The translations under genes and the position numbers were made by a program. From assembly GCF_009647655.1 (NCBI RefSeq), contig NZ_WJFD01000008.1, positions 102,919 through 166,918 on the forward strand: a stretch of 64,000 nt of DNA, given 5' to 3'. Of this stretch, positions 53,493-62,529 are shown one piece after another. Positions within the stretch are counted from its first letter, which is position 1, and each line of letters begins with the position of its first letter. Source of the stretch: Chitinophaga sp. SYP-B3965 (GTDB taxonomy: Bacteria > Bacteroidota > Bacteroidia > Chitinophagales > Chitinophagaceae). The notes beneath the pieces are model-generated. The model was not told where the DNA came from. It was given only the letters and a program-made list of their open reading frames with translations, and searched no databases.

Positions 53493-56400
53493 TCATTCCA
53501 ATACCTTAGCCAAAAGCGCCTTGATGCTCCTTTTCTCTCCAGCGTTCGACGTTTCGTTAAATTCATCTATGGTAGGTATTATCAAATGTTCATAATCCCG
53601 CTTCTTACCTATAAGGTGAAGGATGAATAATTTGTCATTAGGAGCAAGTGTAGATTCATTCAACATATCTTTATACTTCTTCTCCATAAATCGCCTGTTT
53701 ACAAAATAACTCCATTGAGTATTAAAATCCTGGCGTTTGAGCCAACTCAAAATGACAGGCCTGGCAGGGTTCCTATCGTCTACCACATAGTTTAAAGCGT
53801 AGTTAATCACATGAACGGCATTTAACATTACGGTGTCTCGATGCATGTTATCATAATACTTTATAAATAACAGAAAATCCTCCATACTTGAAACAGATAC
53901 CTTCAAACTCCATTTACTAAGGGCTCTAATGGCAATTGAGAGCACCCTTTGGACAGCAGCTGCCTCCTCTCCAAAGTAAGGAACCAGCCCCTCATGATCA
54001 AAAGGATAATCTAGTATTTTTAAGGCTTTTTTATCATCTACAAAGCCAAATTTAGTTTCATCGCCTTCGATGGCATGCACGCTTACGGATCCAAAGCGCA
54101 TAAGCATGCGCCTATGCAGGCCACTGGATTGAAGTAACACTTCTGCCTCATAGACCCTCTCAATATGAGCGATATCAATTTCAGGAAATGTTTCCTTTAC
54201 ACGACTAAGGTACCTTTTGGTAAATGCCGGTTCAATAACTTCCGTTGTTTTCACATGATCAAAGATCAGATCCATTCTCATCTGTTTACATTCCAATTGT
54301 CTCACAAACAGGATCCTATTTTCAATTAAAAGCTCTTCCTGGTCTTTCTTCGATCCGTGTTTACTCAATTCCCGTCTGGTAATTCCGATCCTATACTGAA
54401 AAGGCAACTTTCCCTCGTAGTTCTCAATGAACGTTTTTGAATTAAGGTATTTTAACATTTCCTCTCTGAAAGCGCTGGTTGTGAATATCTCTGCGGACCA
54501 TGTTTCACTATGATTAAAAAGATGCCACTTCAGCTCTTCATTCTTTGACCGCAATATTTTCAATAACTCGTTTTTAACAGCCGGTATATAAGAGTGGCTT
54601 AATAAAAGAAAGAAGCCAGCCTCTATAACGCCGCCAGGTGTTCCCTTTTTCTTAATGACTGTTATATATTTTTCAAACAGGTAATACTGAAACTGCTCCA
54701 TATTGAGCAATCCCCAGAAGACACCACCGAAAGATCCATTTGGCGGATCATCTGCATCCTTGATCATTATGTCAAAAGCAGTGTCCATGATCTCTTCAAC
54801 CAGGCTGAACTCTACTTCCACATCATTTGCCAACACCTGCATGACTACTAAAAGCGGGCGAGATAGCGCTGGGAAAATGTCTTTAACATTCAATATATCC
54901 TTAATGAACCTGGATGCAGTTTGCCTGCTGATCCTTGTATTATCATTTAACCGGAAAATAGAAGCCGCTAATGTGATCACCTCCCGCCAATTGGCGTCAT
55001 ATACATAGATATCCAGGTTTTCTTTAAAAGCGCCTTCCTTCCACCTGGCCACAAACTCTATGGCTGCGAAATATTCCTGGAAGGTTTGATGCACGAAACC
55101 GAACATGGCTTCCCCCTGTTCATTTCTTCCCTTTTCAAAAAGGAAACCCGCATCTTCCCGGAGAAATTCAATAATGTCCCTTACATCGCTTTTCTCCTCT
55201 TTAGTGCTTAATTTTGGGTTGATCTTTCTATACTCCTCCAACAATAATCCCTTCAACTCGCTTTCTGAGATAAGGCCAGTGGTATAGTTCTGATGAATAT
55301 GAAAAGAAATGGGAGATAACATCTCTATCAGCATTTCCTTATCGAAATTAGCCGGTTTACTTGGCTCCCGCTGTCTTACCCAGTTTTCCAGGAAAGTAGA
55401 GGTAGCTACTTCATACAGGGCAACTCTTTTCTCCGGTAGGGTATTTCCCTGATAGTGAATTAAGGCGATGATCGTTAATAGCAATGGGCTACCAGCCAAT
55501 TCATACACAGATTTATTTCTAGAGATGGCCCTCAATAGATCATCTGTATTATTATGATCACCTTTATCCCCCATAATTGCGGCAAACCAGTTACTGACAA
55601 ACTGCTGGATCTGTTCATGTCCAAACCGCCCTACCTGTAAATGATGAAAATGCGCATTCAACTGCACTTCCTTGTATCCCACTATCCGGGAGGATACAAT
55701 GATCTTTATCTCCGGATACTGGGCTATGAAAGCATTGATCCTTTCCACTACATCATGTCGCAGTTTGATCCTGTTGATCTCGTCTATACCATCTATCAAA
55801 ACGATCAGCTGGCTTTTCTCCAGTTTCTCTGCAAACAGGTGTTCATATTTTCTGTCCAGTTGATCAATGATGAATTCTGCAAGGCTCTTGTAGCTAGCCG
55901 CCAGGTATTTGGCATACTCACTGCCCTTGATCAATACTGGTAATAGTTCTGCATACTGCAGCTTCTTTGTTCTATTAGTGCATATATCATAAGCCAGGTA
56001 CTTTAATATGGTGGATTTCCCGGAGCCTGGATCTCCTAAGATCACCAGCCTGTTTAATTCAGCCAGGGCCTCTTCTATTCCAAACACTTTTTCCGTTACA
56101 TGGGTCACAAAAGCATTGTTCTCCATTTTCAGCTCCAGTGGAACATAGATATCCTCCAGGGTGATCTTCACCAGGGTATTATTGATCTTGGGAGAAAACC
56201 CTTTTATATCCAGGAATTGATAGCGATTGTGAATGTATTGATCGTAGCTTTCAAGGCCCTTGCAATATAACTGCCATTTGTCCATAGCGGCAGTATCAGC
56301 GAATTGCCCTTCGAGGATTTGCATTACCCGGTCTATTGTATCCGGGTTGTTCTTTGCGTTTAAGGCCCGGTAGAGATCTGTTCTGTCCAGTATCTTCCAG

Positions 56401-56756
56401 GCGCTGCGTTTTGCCTTTGGGGGTTTATCAGTTATTATAAAGAGGTATAAATTGTTGAACCCTTCATCAGTAAATTTGTGGATAGCGGCATCCTGTTTCT
56501 CTCGTCTGGTGGTTGAAGTCACCTGCACAGCTACGCCTGCCGCCTTATCTCGCAGATCTATGGCCGGGTAGTTTTTACCTTCTGTGTAGTTAACATTCTC
56601 CAGGTTCCAGCCATACACTTCATTCAGTACTTTGATGAGGATGTTCTCCGCATGCAGGTTAATACTGAACTCTCCGTTTGCATTTAGGATCTTAACCTGT
56701 TCTCTAAACCTGGAAAGTAATTGTGAGATGCGGAATAACTTCTGAGCCTGGTTCAT
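53493..56756 (-). CDS. SMEK-NACHT NTPase (NLR-like defence protein)
   Basis: A 1087-residue STAND protein. Residues about 8-95 match the SMEK domain (SQLLSRFREQVKILNANGEF ... YPAIDLRD ... VAVQVTS), which has a PD-(D/E)xK-like D67...Q78 layout and is typical of NACHT-linked proteins. Residues about 235-420 are NACHT: Walker A GDPGSGKS (241-248), Walker B LIVLIDGIDEI (317-327), sensor IIVSSRIVGY. The C-terminal 500 residues are helical, the likely recognition region. Bacterial NACHT proteins of this type protect against phage by sensing infection and triggering the N-terminal effector. The 3' neighbours (solenoid, coiled-coil membrane protein) may be accessory. Confidence 0.92.
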   Translation of the reverse strand: MNQAQKLFRISQLLSRFREQVKILNANGEFSINLHAENILIKVLNEVYGWNLENVNYTEGKNYPAIDLRDKAAGVAVQVTSTTRREKQDAAIHKFTDEGFNNLYLFIITDKPPKAKRSAWKILDRTDLYRALNAKNNPDTIDRVMQILEGQFADTAAMDKWQLYCKGLESYDQYIHNRYQFLDIKGFSPKINNTLVKITLEDIYVPLELKMENNAFVTHVTEKVFGIEEALAELNRLVILGDPGSGKSTILKYLAYDICTNRTKKLQYAELLPVLIKGSEYAKYLAASYKSLAEFIIDQLDRKYEHLFAEKLEKSQLIVLIDGIDEINRIKLRHDVVERINAFIAQYPEIKIIVSSRIVGYKEVQLNAHFHHLQVGRFGHEQIQQFVSNWFAAIMGDKGDHNNTDDLLRAISRNKSVYELAGSPLLLTIIALIHYQGNTLPEKRVALYEVATSTFLENWVRQREPSKPANFDKEMLIEMLSPISFHIHQNYTTGLISESELKGLLLEEYRKINPKLSTKEEKSDVRDIIEFLREDAGFLFEKGRNEQGEAMFGFVHQTFQEYFAAIEFVARWKEGAFKENLDIYVYDANWREVITLAASIFRLNDNTRISRQTASRFIKDILNVKDIFPALSRPLLVVMQVLANDVEVEFSLVEEIMDTAFDIMIKDADDPPNGSFGGVFWGLLNMEQFQYYLFEKYITVIKKKGTPGGVIEAGFFLLLSHSYIPAVKNELLKILRSKNEELKWHLFNHSETWSAEIFTTSAFREEMLKYLNSKTFIENYEGKLPFQYRIGITRRELSKHGSKKDQEELLIENRILFVRQLECKQMRMDLIFDHVKTTEVIEPAFTKRYLSRVKETFPEIDIAHIERVYEAEVLLQSSGLHRRMLMRFGSVSVHAIEGDETKFGFVDDKKALKILDYPFDHEGLVPYFGEEAAAVQRVLSIAIRALSKWSLKVSVSSMEDFLLFIKYYDNMHRDTVMLNAVHVINYALNYVVDDRNPARPVILSWLKRQDFNTQWSYFVNRRFMEKKYKDMLNESTLAPNDKLFILHLIGKKRDYEHLIIPTIDEFNETSNAGEKRSIKALLAKVLE

Positions 56757-57566
56757 AATTGTTCGAAAATGTTCTTTACGTTGATAGCGCTCAAACCGGC
56801 GCCGCGGCTTTTCTTAAGGAATCCAAGTGTGAATGAGGTTAAATGTGATGTTATAGTGGGAACATATTAGCCGGCAGGCCAGTCGGTACGGGTATGTTCA
56901 TAGGAACATAGTGTATCAGCAATGGGATGGCTTTTTCAATAAGCAGGTTTAAATAATACATTAATAAAATAATCATTTAATCTTGTCATTGGGATTTACT
57001 GGTTATGTTTCCCGGAGATCGGAAAACGTATTGTTTTAGTTAGTGTAAAAACATAAATAGTTTATACTTCCAATAAGACTACGTAAAGTATGGGGTAGGG
57101 TGAATTATGAGTGGAGGAATTTTGAAAAACTCATTACGTTAACGAATGATTAATAATTAAAAGGCGAACAAACATGCCTGTGCGTTTTTGTCAATTAGCT
57201 TAAAAGTCTTGTATCCTGCTGCCGTGCCTCTCTGTTCATCCTGTATATTAGCTCTCCTAACTTAAATACTCAACTTAAATTAACAATTTAAATGAGCCAC
57301 TGCGGCCCAATTACATTGAAAACTTCGCAATTTGCAATTAACACAGCTTAAAGACACGATCTACCATGAATCCTTATTGTTTTAAAATCCATTTAGCAAG
57401 AAAAAGGAGAGTTCAATAATCACATTATTCATTTTTTGCATGTAATTCTATTGCTCCTTGACCGGTATTAATTACATCAGATAAGCTTAAGACACGCTTT
57501 AATTAACTTAAGGCGGCTAAAAATTACAGCCAGATATTAACCATTACCACAAAATTGAATACGATC
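56757..57566. other. Long intergenic region between the NACHT gene and cassette 3
   Basis: 810 bases, mostly AT-rich. It holds the promoter region of the minus-strand NACHT operon and the upstream region of cassette 3. No gene, RNA or strong repeat was recognised. Confidence 0.5.
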
Positions 57567-57656
57567 ATGCCATTCCAATTGCGTAAACAGTTCTGTCCTG
57601 ATGCTATTCCACTTATTGGTTCGGGAGAACGTATCCTATACATAAAGCATCTGTGA
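57567..57656 (+). pseudogene. Decayed orphan sensor-domain gene, cassette 3
   Basis: Begins MPFQLRKQFCPDAIPLIGSG and stops after 29 codons. The start matches MLFQLSEQNFPDAIHTSVIP of the intact gene at 33875, and it lies in the same place, directly before a full AraC gene. So cassette 3 once had the same sensor-domain/AraC pair and has lost the first member. Confidence 0.7.
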
Positions 57657-57749
57657 TTGCAGACTTGCTAATTATAGGATACCGATAATTTTATTTTACA
57701 CGGCAAATCATACAACCCCATTGTTAATACCATTAACCTTGTGCTGCCA

Positions 57750-58736
57750 ATGAACATATTAATTGAGAATCCGGAACTGCAGAATATATCCATTCTACCA
57801 GGCGTAATTCCATCTATGAAAGAATATGAGATATCAGTTGCCAGCGCAACCACCATCAAAGGGAATTTTGGCGATATTCTTACACAGCAGGTGACGTTTG
57901 ATAACTTTATTGTTTTATACCATGTTCTGCATATCACGCAAACCTTGAAATTCAGGATAGTAGATAGCACCAAATGTATTCCTTTCCTGTTTGGCATAAA
58001 GGGTACTATTTGCCAGAATTTGAAACCCAGTGAAGAACCTTGCCTGTTTGAAGGGCAATGCAAACTATTATCTGTGGCGGCACTATTATCAGAAAAGGCA
58101 CTGCCGCCCGGGGAATATCATCTGTTTCAATTAAACGTGGCCCGCGAGTATTTATCCGATTTAAAGAGCTCTTATCCGCATGTACTGAATGATCGCTTCA
58201 TTAATGAAGTGGGGGATCCTGGATGTACCCATATCTATACTACGATAACGCCTTTACGAGCTTTACTCCGAATACGATCTATTATGGATTGTAAAGATGC
58301 GGGAGCTGCCGGACGGTCTCAAATCATATATAGCGCCAATCAAATACTGATATATATAATGGAAGAATTGGCTACCAGAAAAATCAATGGCTTCTCGCTG
58401 AGTAATAAAGACAAGCAGACCCTAATAGGTATCAAGGCTTATATTATCAATAATCTTGGTCAGAAGATGACAATCTCCGCTCTCGGTAAAAAATTCGGAA
58501 TAGCTGATACTAATCTGAAAATTAATTTCAAGACAATGTTTCATACCACCATCCACAATTTTGTGATTGGCAGTAAGATGGAACTGGCGAAGTTATTACT
58601 GGAAGAAGGAGAAGATGTGAACCAGGTGGCATGCAAAGTAGGTTATCTTGAAACAACTAATTTCATCAGAGCATTTAAAAAATTGACAGGGATGACACCA
58701 GCCAATTATAGATCTGGCTTAGCGCACCGGAATTGA
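57750..58736 (+). CDS. AraC-family transcriptional regulator, cassette 3
   Basis: 328 residues from the ATG at 57750; a GTG at 57741 is in frame, but MNILIENPEL matches the paralogue at 34383. The sensing domain is about 1-160. The C-terminal HTH units read MTISALGKKFGIADTNLKINF and VNQVACKVGYLETTNFIRAF, then GMTPANYR. A copy of the AraC-linked repeat overlaps its stop codon and leads to the MauE-like gene at 58983. Confidence 0.92.
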   Translation: MNILIENPELQNISILPGVIPSMKEYEISVASATTIKGNFGDILTQQVTFDNFIVLYHVLHITQTLKFRIVDSTKCIPFLFGIKGTICQNLKPSEEPCLFEGQCKLLSVAALLSEKALPPGEYHLFQLNVAREYLSDLKSSYPHVLNDRFINEVGDPGCTHIYTTITPLRALLRIRSIMDCKDAGAAGRSQIIYSANQILIYIMEELATRKINGFSLSNKDKQTLIGIKAYIINNLGQKMTISALGKKFGIADTNLKINFKTMFHTTIHNFVIGSKMELAKLLLEEGEDVNQVACKVGYLETTNFIRAFKKLTGMTPANYRSGLAHRN

Positions 58737-58799
58737 TCATTAATTTTTGTCGGAAATGATTACATCCGATTGAAAGAGTTGATTGATATTTGAAGTATA
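58731..58799 (+). promoter_or_regulatory. AraC-linked repeat, cassette 3 copy
   Basis: Reads AATTGATCATTAA, then TTGTCGGAAATGATTA, then TTGATATTTGAA. It corresponds block by block to the copy at 35505-35571, and the box GATATTTG again lies upstream of a MauE-like gene. It supports one regulon under the two AraC paralogues. Confidence 0.65.
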
Positions 58800-58982
58800 T
58801 AAGGGCCTTATGCTTTTAGAGCCTAGACAACAAGATAAGGCAACACAGATTAATTCCAGAACACAGATTAAGTAACCATTTCTTGATACGAAATTCATCT
58901 AATATTCTTATTCCACTAATGAACCCATATTTACTTTCTTCTATTTATCAAACTAATCTTTAACCCATAATCGTGGTTTGCA

Positions 58983-59441
58983 ATGAAAATGTCGAAAATT
59001 ATCATTGAGTTAATTGTAGCCTTACTCATTGTATTATGGATATATACCGGGTTGAATAAAATGTTGGATTATGCCACTTTTAAAACCCAGTTGGGAAGGT
59101 CACCATTTATTCAGCCATTGGCAGGATTTATTGCTATTACTCTTCCTACTGGTGAACTGCTTCTTTCTGGCTTATTAATCTTTAAGAAAACACGAAAGCT
59201 GGCCCTCTACTTATCCTTTGGGTTGATGCTACTATTCACCGGGTATATATGGATAATGCTAAATTATGCATATGATCTACCTTGTAGCTGCGGGGGGGTA
59301 CTTGCAAAATTATCCTGGAACGACCACCTAATATTTAATAGTGGGTTTACAATATTATCATTACTAGGGATTATTCTTATAGAGAAACTTCCTAAATCTT
59401 CCGTAACGATAAACACATTAAAAACAAATCCTCAATCCTAG
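58983..59441 (+). CDS. MauE/DoxX-like membrane redox protein, cassette 3
   Basis: A 152-residue four-helix membrane protein with CSCGG at residues 101-105, the same position as in the other two copies. Near residue 20 it has IYTGLNKML, and the second helix has GELLLSG in place of ELG. It is followed by a membrane-anchored propeller-like protein and an eight-cysteine secreted protein on the same strand, and by two TlpA-type thioredoxins on the other. Confidence 0.9.
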   Translation: MKMSKIIIELIVALLIVLWIYTGLNKMLDYATFKTQLGRSPFIQPLAGFIAITLPTGELLLSGLLIFKKTRKLALYLSFGLMLLFTGYIWIMLNYAYDLPCSCGGVLAKLSWNDHLIFNSGFTILSLLGIILIEKLPKSSVTINTLKTNPQS

Positions 59442-59493
59442 TGGTTTTCATTCTTCCTATATGCATAGGAGAACAATGCACAACTAATTGAAT

Positions 59494-60555
59494 ATGAGAA
59501 AAATAGTCACTTATAGGATTATTGCTATAGTAATCATTGTCGCTGCTTTGTTAGGCATTCTAATGACTACAACAAAAATGCCCAATGAAGAAAAAAATGG
59601 CTTTACAAGAAACTTTCTAACGGAAGAGCTATCAGTTATGCAACACGCCCTGATTGATCCATCACTCAATAAGATAAGCGGCGTTTCAGAAAAAACAATT
59701 TTTCTTGCTGGTGGAACTCCTAACGCTATACTAATGCTAAATAAAAACCTACTGCCTAGCGATACACTTATTGTTAACCTAAATATTCCAGCTGATAAAA
59801 TAGTGCCATTCTCAGTTACAATTGACTCGCCTTGGCTTTATATACATATTAATAATCTAAGAAGTATTATTCATGGAAAATTTCCAAATCAAACGCTTAC
59901 TAAAACTGAAATAGAAGGATCTATATTTCTCAAATCGATACAAATATCACCAAGCTCGTGTATTATAAAAACTGTCAGCACCTCAATGAATAGTCAAATA
60001 CTCAGAAAAGTCAATATTGAAACAGGTGAAACAATTAAAGAGATCGAGATTGGCAATAACTCCGGCCTTTCAAAGGATTGGCTTTCTTCTGATGGAATGT
60101 TGGAATACAATAAATCCAATTCGAAACTAATATATGTAGAATACTTGAGAAATAAATTCTATTGCCTGGATAGCAATCTAAATGTATTATATAATAGCAA
60201 TACTATAGATACTGTATCTGTGAATGAAATCAAAATGACAAAAGAAGTAGAAAGAGGAGGCAAGCTAAAAATGGTTCCATCAGGGGCAAGAAAAATAGTA
60301 AATAAATATTGCTTTTTAGACAATAAGAATCTATATGTTATATCTGGTCTTCGTGCAGATAATGAAAGCTTAAAGAAATTTAATACTAACACCGTAGTCG
60401 ACTCATACAACATTTCTAATGGGAAATATAGAGGAAGCTTTTACATGAAAAAATATGAAAATAACGGAATTCAATCTGCCTTATTAAACAACGATACTTT
60501 AATTACATTGTCTGGGACAAACATAATTACTTATCATTTGGAGAATAAGCTCTAA
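59494..60555 (+). CDS. Membrane-anchored propeller-like protein, cassette 3
   Basis: 353 residues from the ATG at 59494 (an in-frame TTG lies at 59488). One N-terminal transmembrane helix or uncleaved signal (IIAIVIIVAALLGILM) precedes about 320 residues of beta-rich sequence with repeating strand blocks (SSCIIKTVSTSMNSQILRKV, LIYVEYLRNKFYCLDSNLNV, NKYCFLDNKNLYVISGLRAD), suggesting a beta-propeller. It may be related to the six-bladed propeller lipoproteins found with small exported proteins in Bacteroidota. In the mau analogy it holds the place of the propeller subunit, though homology is not shown. Confidence 0.6.
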   Translation: MRKIVTYRIIAIVIIVAALLGILMTTTKMPNEEKNGFTRNFLTEELSVMQHALIDPSLNKISGVSEKTIFLAGGTPNAILMLNKNLLPSDTLIVNLNIPADKIVPFSVTIDSPWLYIHINNLRSIIHGKFPNQTLTKTEIEGSIFLKSIQISPSSCIIKTVSTSMNSQILRKVNIETGETIKEIEIGNNSGLSKDWLSSDGMLEYNKSNSKLIYVEYLRNKFYCLDSNLNVLYNSNTIDTVSVNEIKMTKEVERGGKLKMVPSGARKIVNKYCFLDNKNLYVISGLRADNESLKKFNTNTVVDSYNISNGKYRGSFYMKKYENNGIQSALLNNDTLITLSGTNIITYHLENKL

Positions 60556-60652
60556 TATAATAGTCATATTCTGAAAAATATTGTAGCGCTGCAAAGGGAA
60601 AATCCATCCCCTATATAAGATGGAAATTATTAAAAATATAAAACAAATAACT

Positions 60653-61096
60653 ATGAACCGTTTAAAATTTGGATTTGCATCCATTATTGCAATCTTAGCT
60701 GTAACAATAACAATCGCTGCTCAAGCAGGAGCCTTTGAGACAAAAAAATTGCCTCCTCTTCCAGACTGTTATCTTCCAAGTATAAGTTATGACAGTAATG
60801 CTGATTGCGTTGCTGATAGAAGTGTAGACCTTCCTGATGCATGTAGTTCAACAGATGCTTTACAAGCTCCTGGTAAAAAAATATTCAGTGGGCTTTCTAC
60901 GAATCCAACAAATGTAATTGACCAAGATGAATTTGCAAGCGAATGTAATGGAGCACAAAATTTTGTTTGCTGTGTATTTGTAATAGAAGATACAAGCACT
61001 CCATGCGCCGGTCAACAACTAATTGATTTGGAAGGACTTGGAACTGCTAAAAGATGGATAGTAAGCAGTGTAGCATGCAAACAAGTACAAGATTAA
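60653..61096 (+). CDS. Secreted eight-cysteine protein, cassette 3
   Basis: 147 residues from the ATG at 60653 (an ATG at 60620 adds 11 residues before the signal). The signal peptide ends near AAQAGA. The mature part is about 120 residues with eight cysteines: PDCY, ADCV, DACS, SECN, VCCV (two), TPCA, VACK. The even number and its place after MauE-like and before TlpA-type genes point to up to four disulfides. It differs from the small proteins of cassettes 1 and 2 in length and lacks their Y-x-C core. Confidence 0.72.
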   Translation: MNRLKFGFASIIAILAVTITIAAQAGAFETKKLPPLPDCYLPSISYDSNADCVADRSVDLPDACSSTDALQAPGKKIFSGLSTNPTNVIDQDEFASECNGAQNFVCCVFVIEDTSTPCAGQQLIDLEGLGTAKRWIVSSVACKQVQD

Positions 61097-61113
61097 TAAT
61101 CAAAATGACGTAA

Positions 61114-61153
61114 AACCAATCTGCTTAATATATTGGTATTAAGCAGATTGGTT
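61114..61153. terminator. Bidirectional terminator between the eight-cysteine protein and tlpA-like genes
   Basis: A 17-bp perfect stem (aaccaatctgcttaata with its complement) and 6-base loop, with T or A flanks on both sides. Confidence 0.9.
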
Positions 61154-61179
61154 TTCATATTTAAAATAAACCATGTACA

Positions 61180-62499
61180 TCAATATGTTTCCTTTATTAA
61201 TTTATTAATCAGGGGACTAAAATCTCCTTCACTTAAAATATCGTTTAATAAAACTAACTTACCTTTTTTATTAAAAAGCAATAATTGAGGAACTCCCCAA
61301 AATTTATATTTTTGCCATATTAATGCCCCTAAAGTATTTTTCTGGCCAACCTTACCGATTAACGCAACTGGCCAGTCAGCACCTATCCTATTAATAATAT
61401 CTTTAACGTCAGATGTTGCACTTTCATCATTTAAACAAGCTGAAACAACGACAAAACCACGATCCTTATATTTATCATATATCTTTCTAATCGCAGGCAT
61501 CCTACCAATACATCCTGTACACCAAGTTGCCCAAAAATCAACTAAAACGACCTTTCCTCTCATTTTCTGGAAGTCAATCTCTTCACCATTTACTGCATTA
61601 TGCTTAAATTGAAATGTGTCTCGCTCCGACATAAGTGAAAATATACTTCTTTGCGACTTTGTCCATCTTTGAATACTAATGTTAGGATAATTCTCAAGAG
61701 AATCAAAAAATAGTTCCATATCAATTTCATTCAATCCAAACGCTCTATAATTCGACAATAAGATTGTTATTGCCTCCCTCAATTTTATATAAGCCATGTA
61801 GGATTCAGGATTGGAATCAATTTCATAGTCCAATATCTCTTTGGCAGCAGGTATAAATAACTTCTTAAATTGTGTAAAGTCCAATTTCCCGTTTCTGCCA
61901 TATTCCTTATTAAAAGAAAATCGTAAAAATATACTAACCGAATAAGCTAATAAACTTTTATATGTTCCTATTTCACCTTTTTCTTTGAAGTAAATTTTAC
62001 ATTCCTGTAGCATTTTATATTGCAATCTCTCCCATTTCCTTAGTTCACTCCAGTCTATTGGAACTGAATATTGACTAACCGAAGTATTTCTACTTAACAG
62101 AACCCTCATTCCTTCCTCAATATCTATCCAATAGTGATTGAAATAGATACCAAATCTTAATGTATTGACTAGCCACTCATACCTTTTTGGATCCTTAGGA
62201 TATTTATCCCATAATCTTGATCCTTCCATTCTATATTTATTATACATTCTTTCAAGGAAAATATTCCTAAACAGCAATGAATCTTTCTTCAAATATGAAT
62301 AAATATCTTTTTCCCTATCAAGATATAAGATAGTATCCAAGTTCTTAAAATCATGATCTGCTTTCTTTTGATCGCTATTACTAAGCTGAGCTACTGCTTG
62401 CAAAGGGATCATGCTTAATAATACTAATATAAGCTTGATACCAAACTGAAAGTACGGTTTATTGTTCGTATAGGTCCTTATACATTTCACCTCCTTCAT
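61180..62499 (-). CDS. TlpA-type thioredoxin, cassette 3 (distal)
   Basis: A 439-residue exported protein (signal peptide ending QAVAQ). Residues about 40-285 are a helical region without a recognised domain. The C-terminal 150 residues are a TlpA/AhpC-type thioredoxin with WATWCTGC at about 321-328 and the cis-proline loop GVPQLLLF. It follows the next thioredoxin gene by 30 bases. It is a candidate reductant, isomerase or oxidant for the eight-cysteine protein. The first half may bind that substrate. Confidence 0.88.
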   Translation of the reverse strand: MKEVKCIRTYTNNKPYFQFGIKLILVLLSMIPLQAVAQLSNSDQKKADHDFKNLDTILYLDREKDIYSYLKKDSLLFRNIFLERMYNKYRMEGSRLWDKYPKDPKRYEWLVNTLRFGIYFNHYWIDIEEGMRVLLSRNTSVSQYSVPIDWSELRKWERLQYKMLQECKIYFKEKGEIGTYKSLLAYSVSIFLRFSFNKEYGRNGKLDFTQFKKLFIPAAKEILDYEIDSNPESYMAYIKLREAITILLSNYRAFGLNEIDMELFFDSLENYPNISIQRWTKSQRSIFSLMSERDTFQFKHNAVNGEEIDFQKMRGKVVLVDFWATWCTGCIGRMPAIRKIYDKYKDRGFVVVSACLNDESATSDVKDIINRIGADWPVALIGKVGQKNTLGALIWQKYKFWGVPQLLLFNKKGKLVLLNDILSEGDFSPLINKLIKETY

Positions 62500-62529
62500 T
62501 TCCTTATTACTTTATTTTTATCATACTGA

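Noticed and set aside
58983..62499. True methylamine dehydrogenase (mau) cluster
   Set aside because: No MauG, no ferredoxin-type MauM/N, and the eight-cysteine protein lacks recognisable MauA features; only the MauE/TlpA parallel stands.
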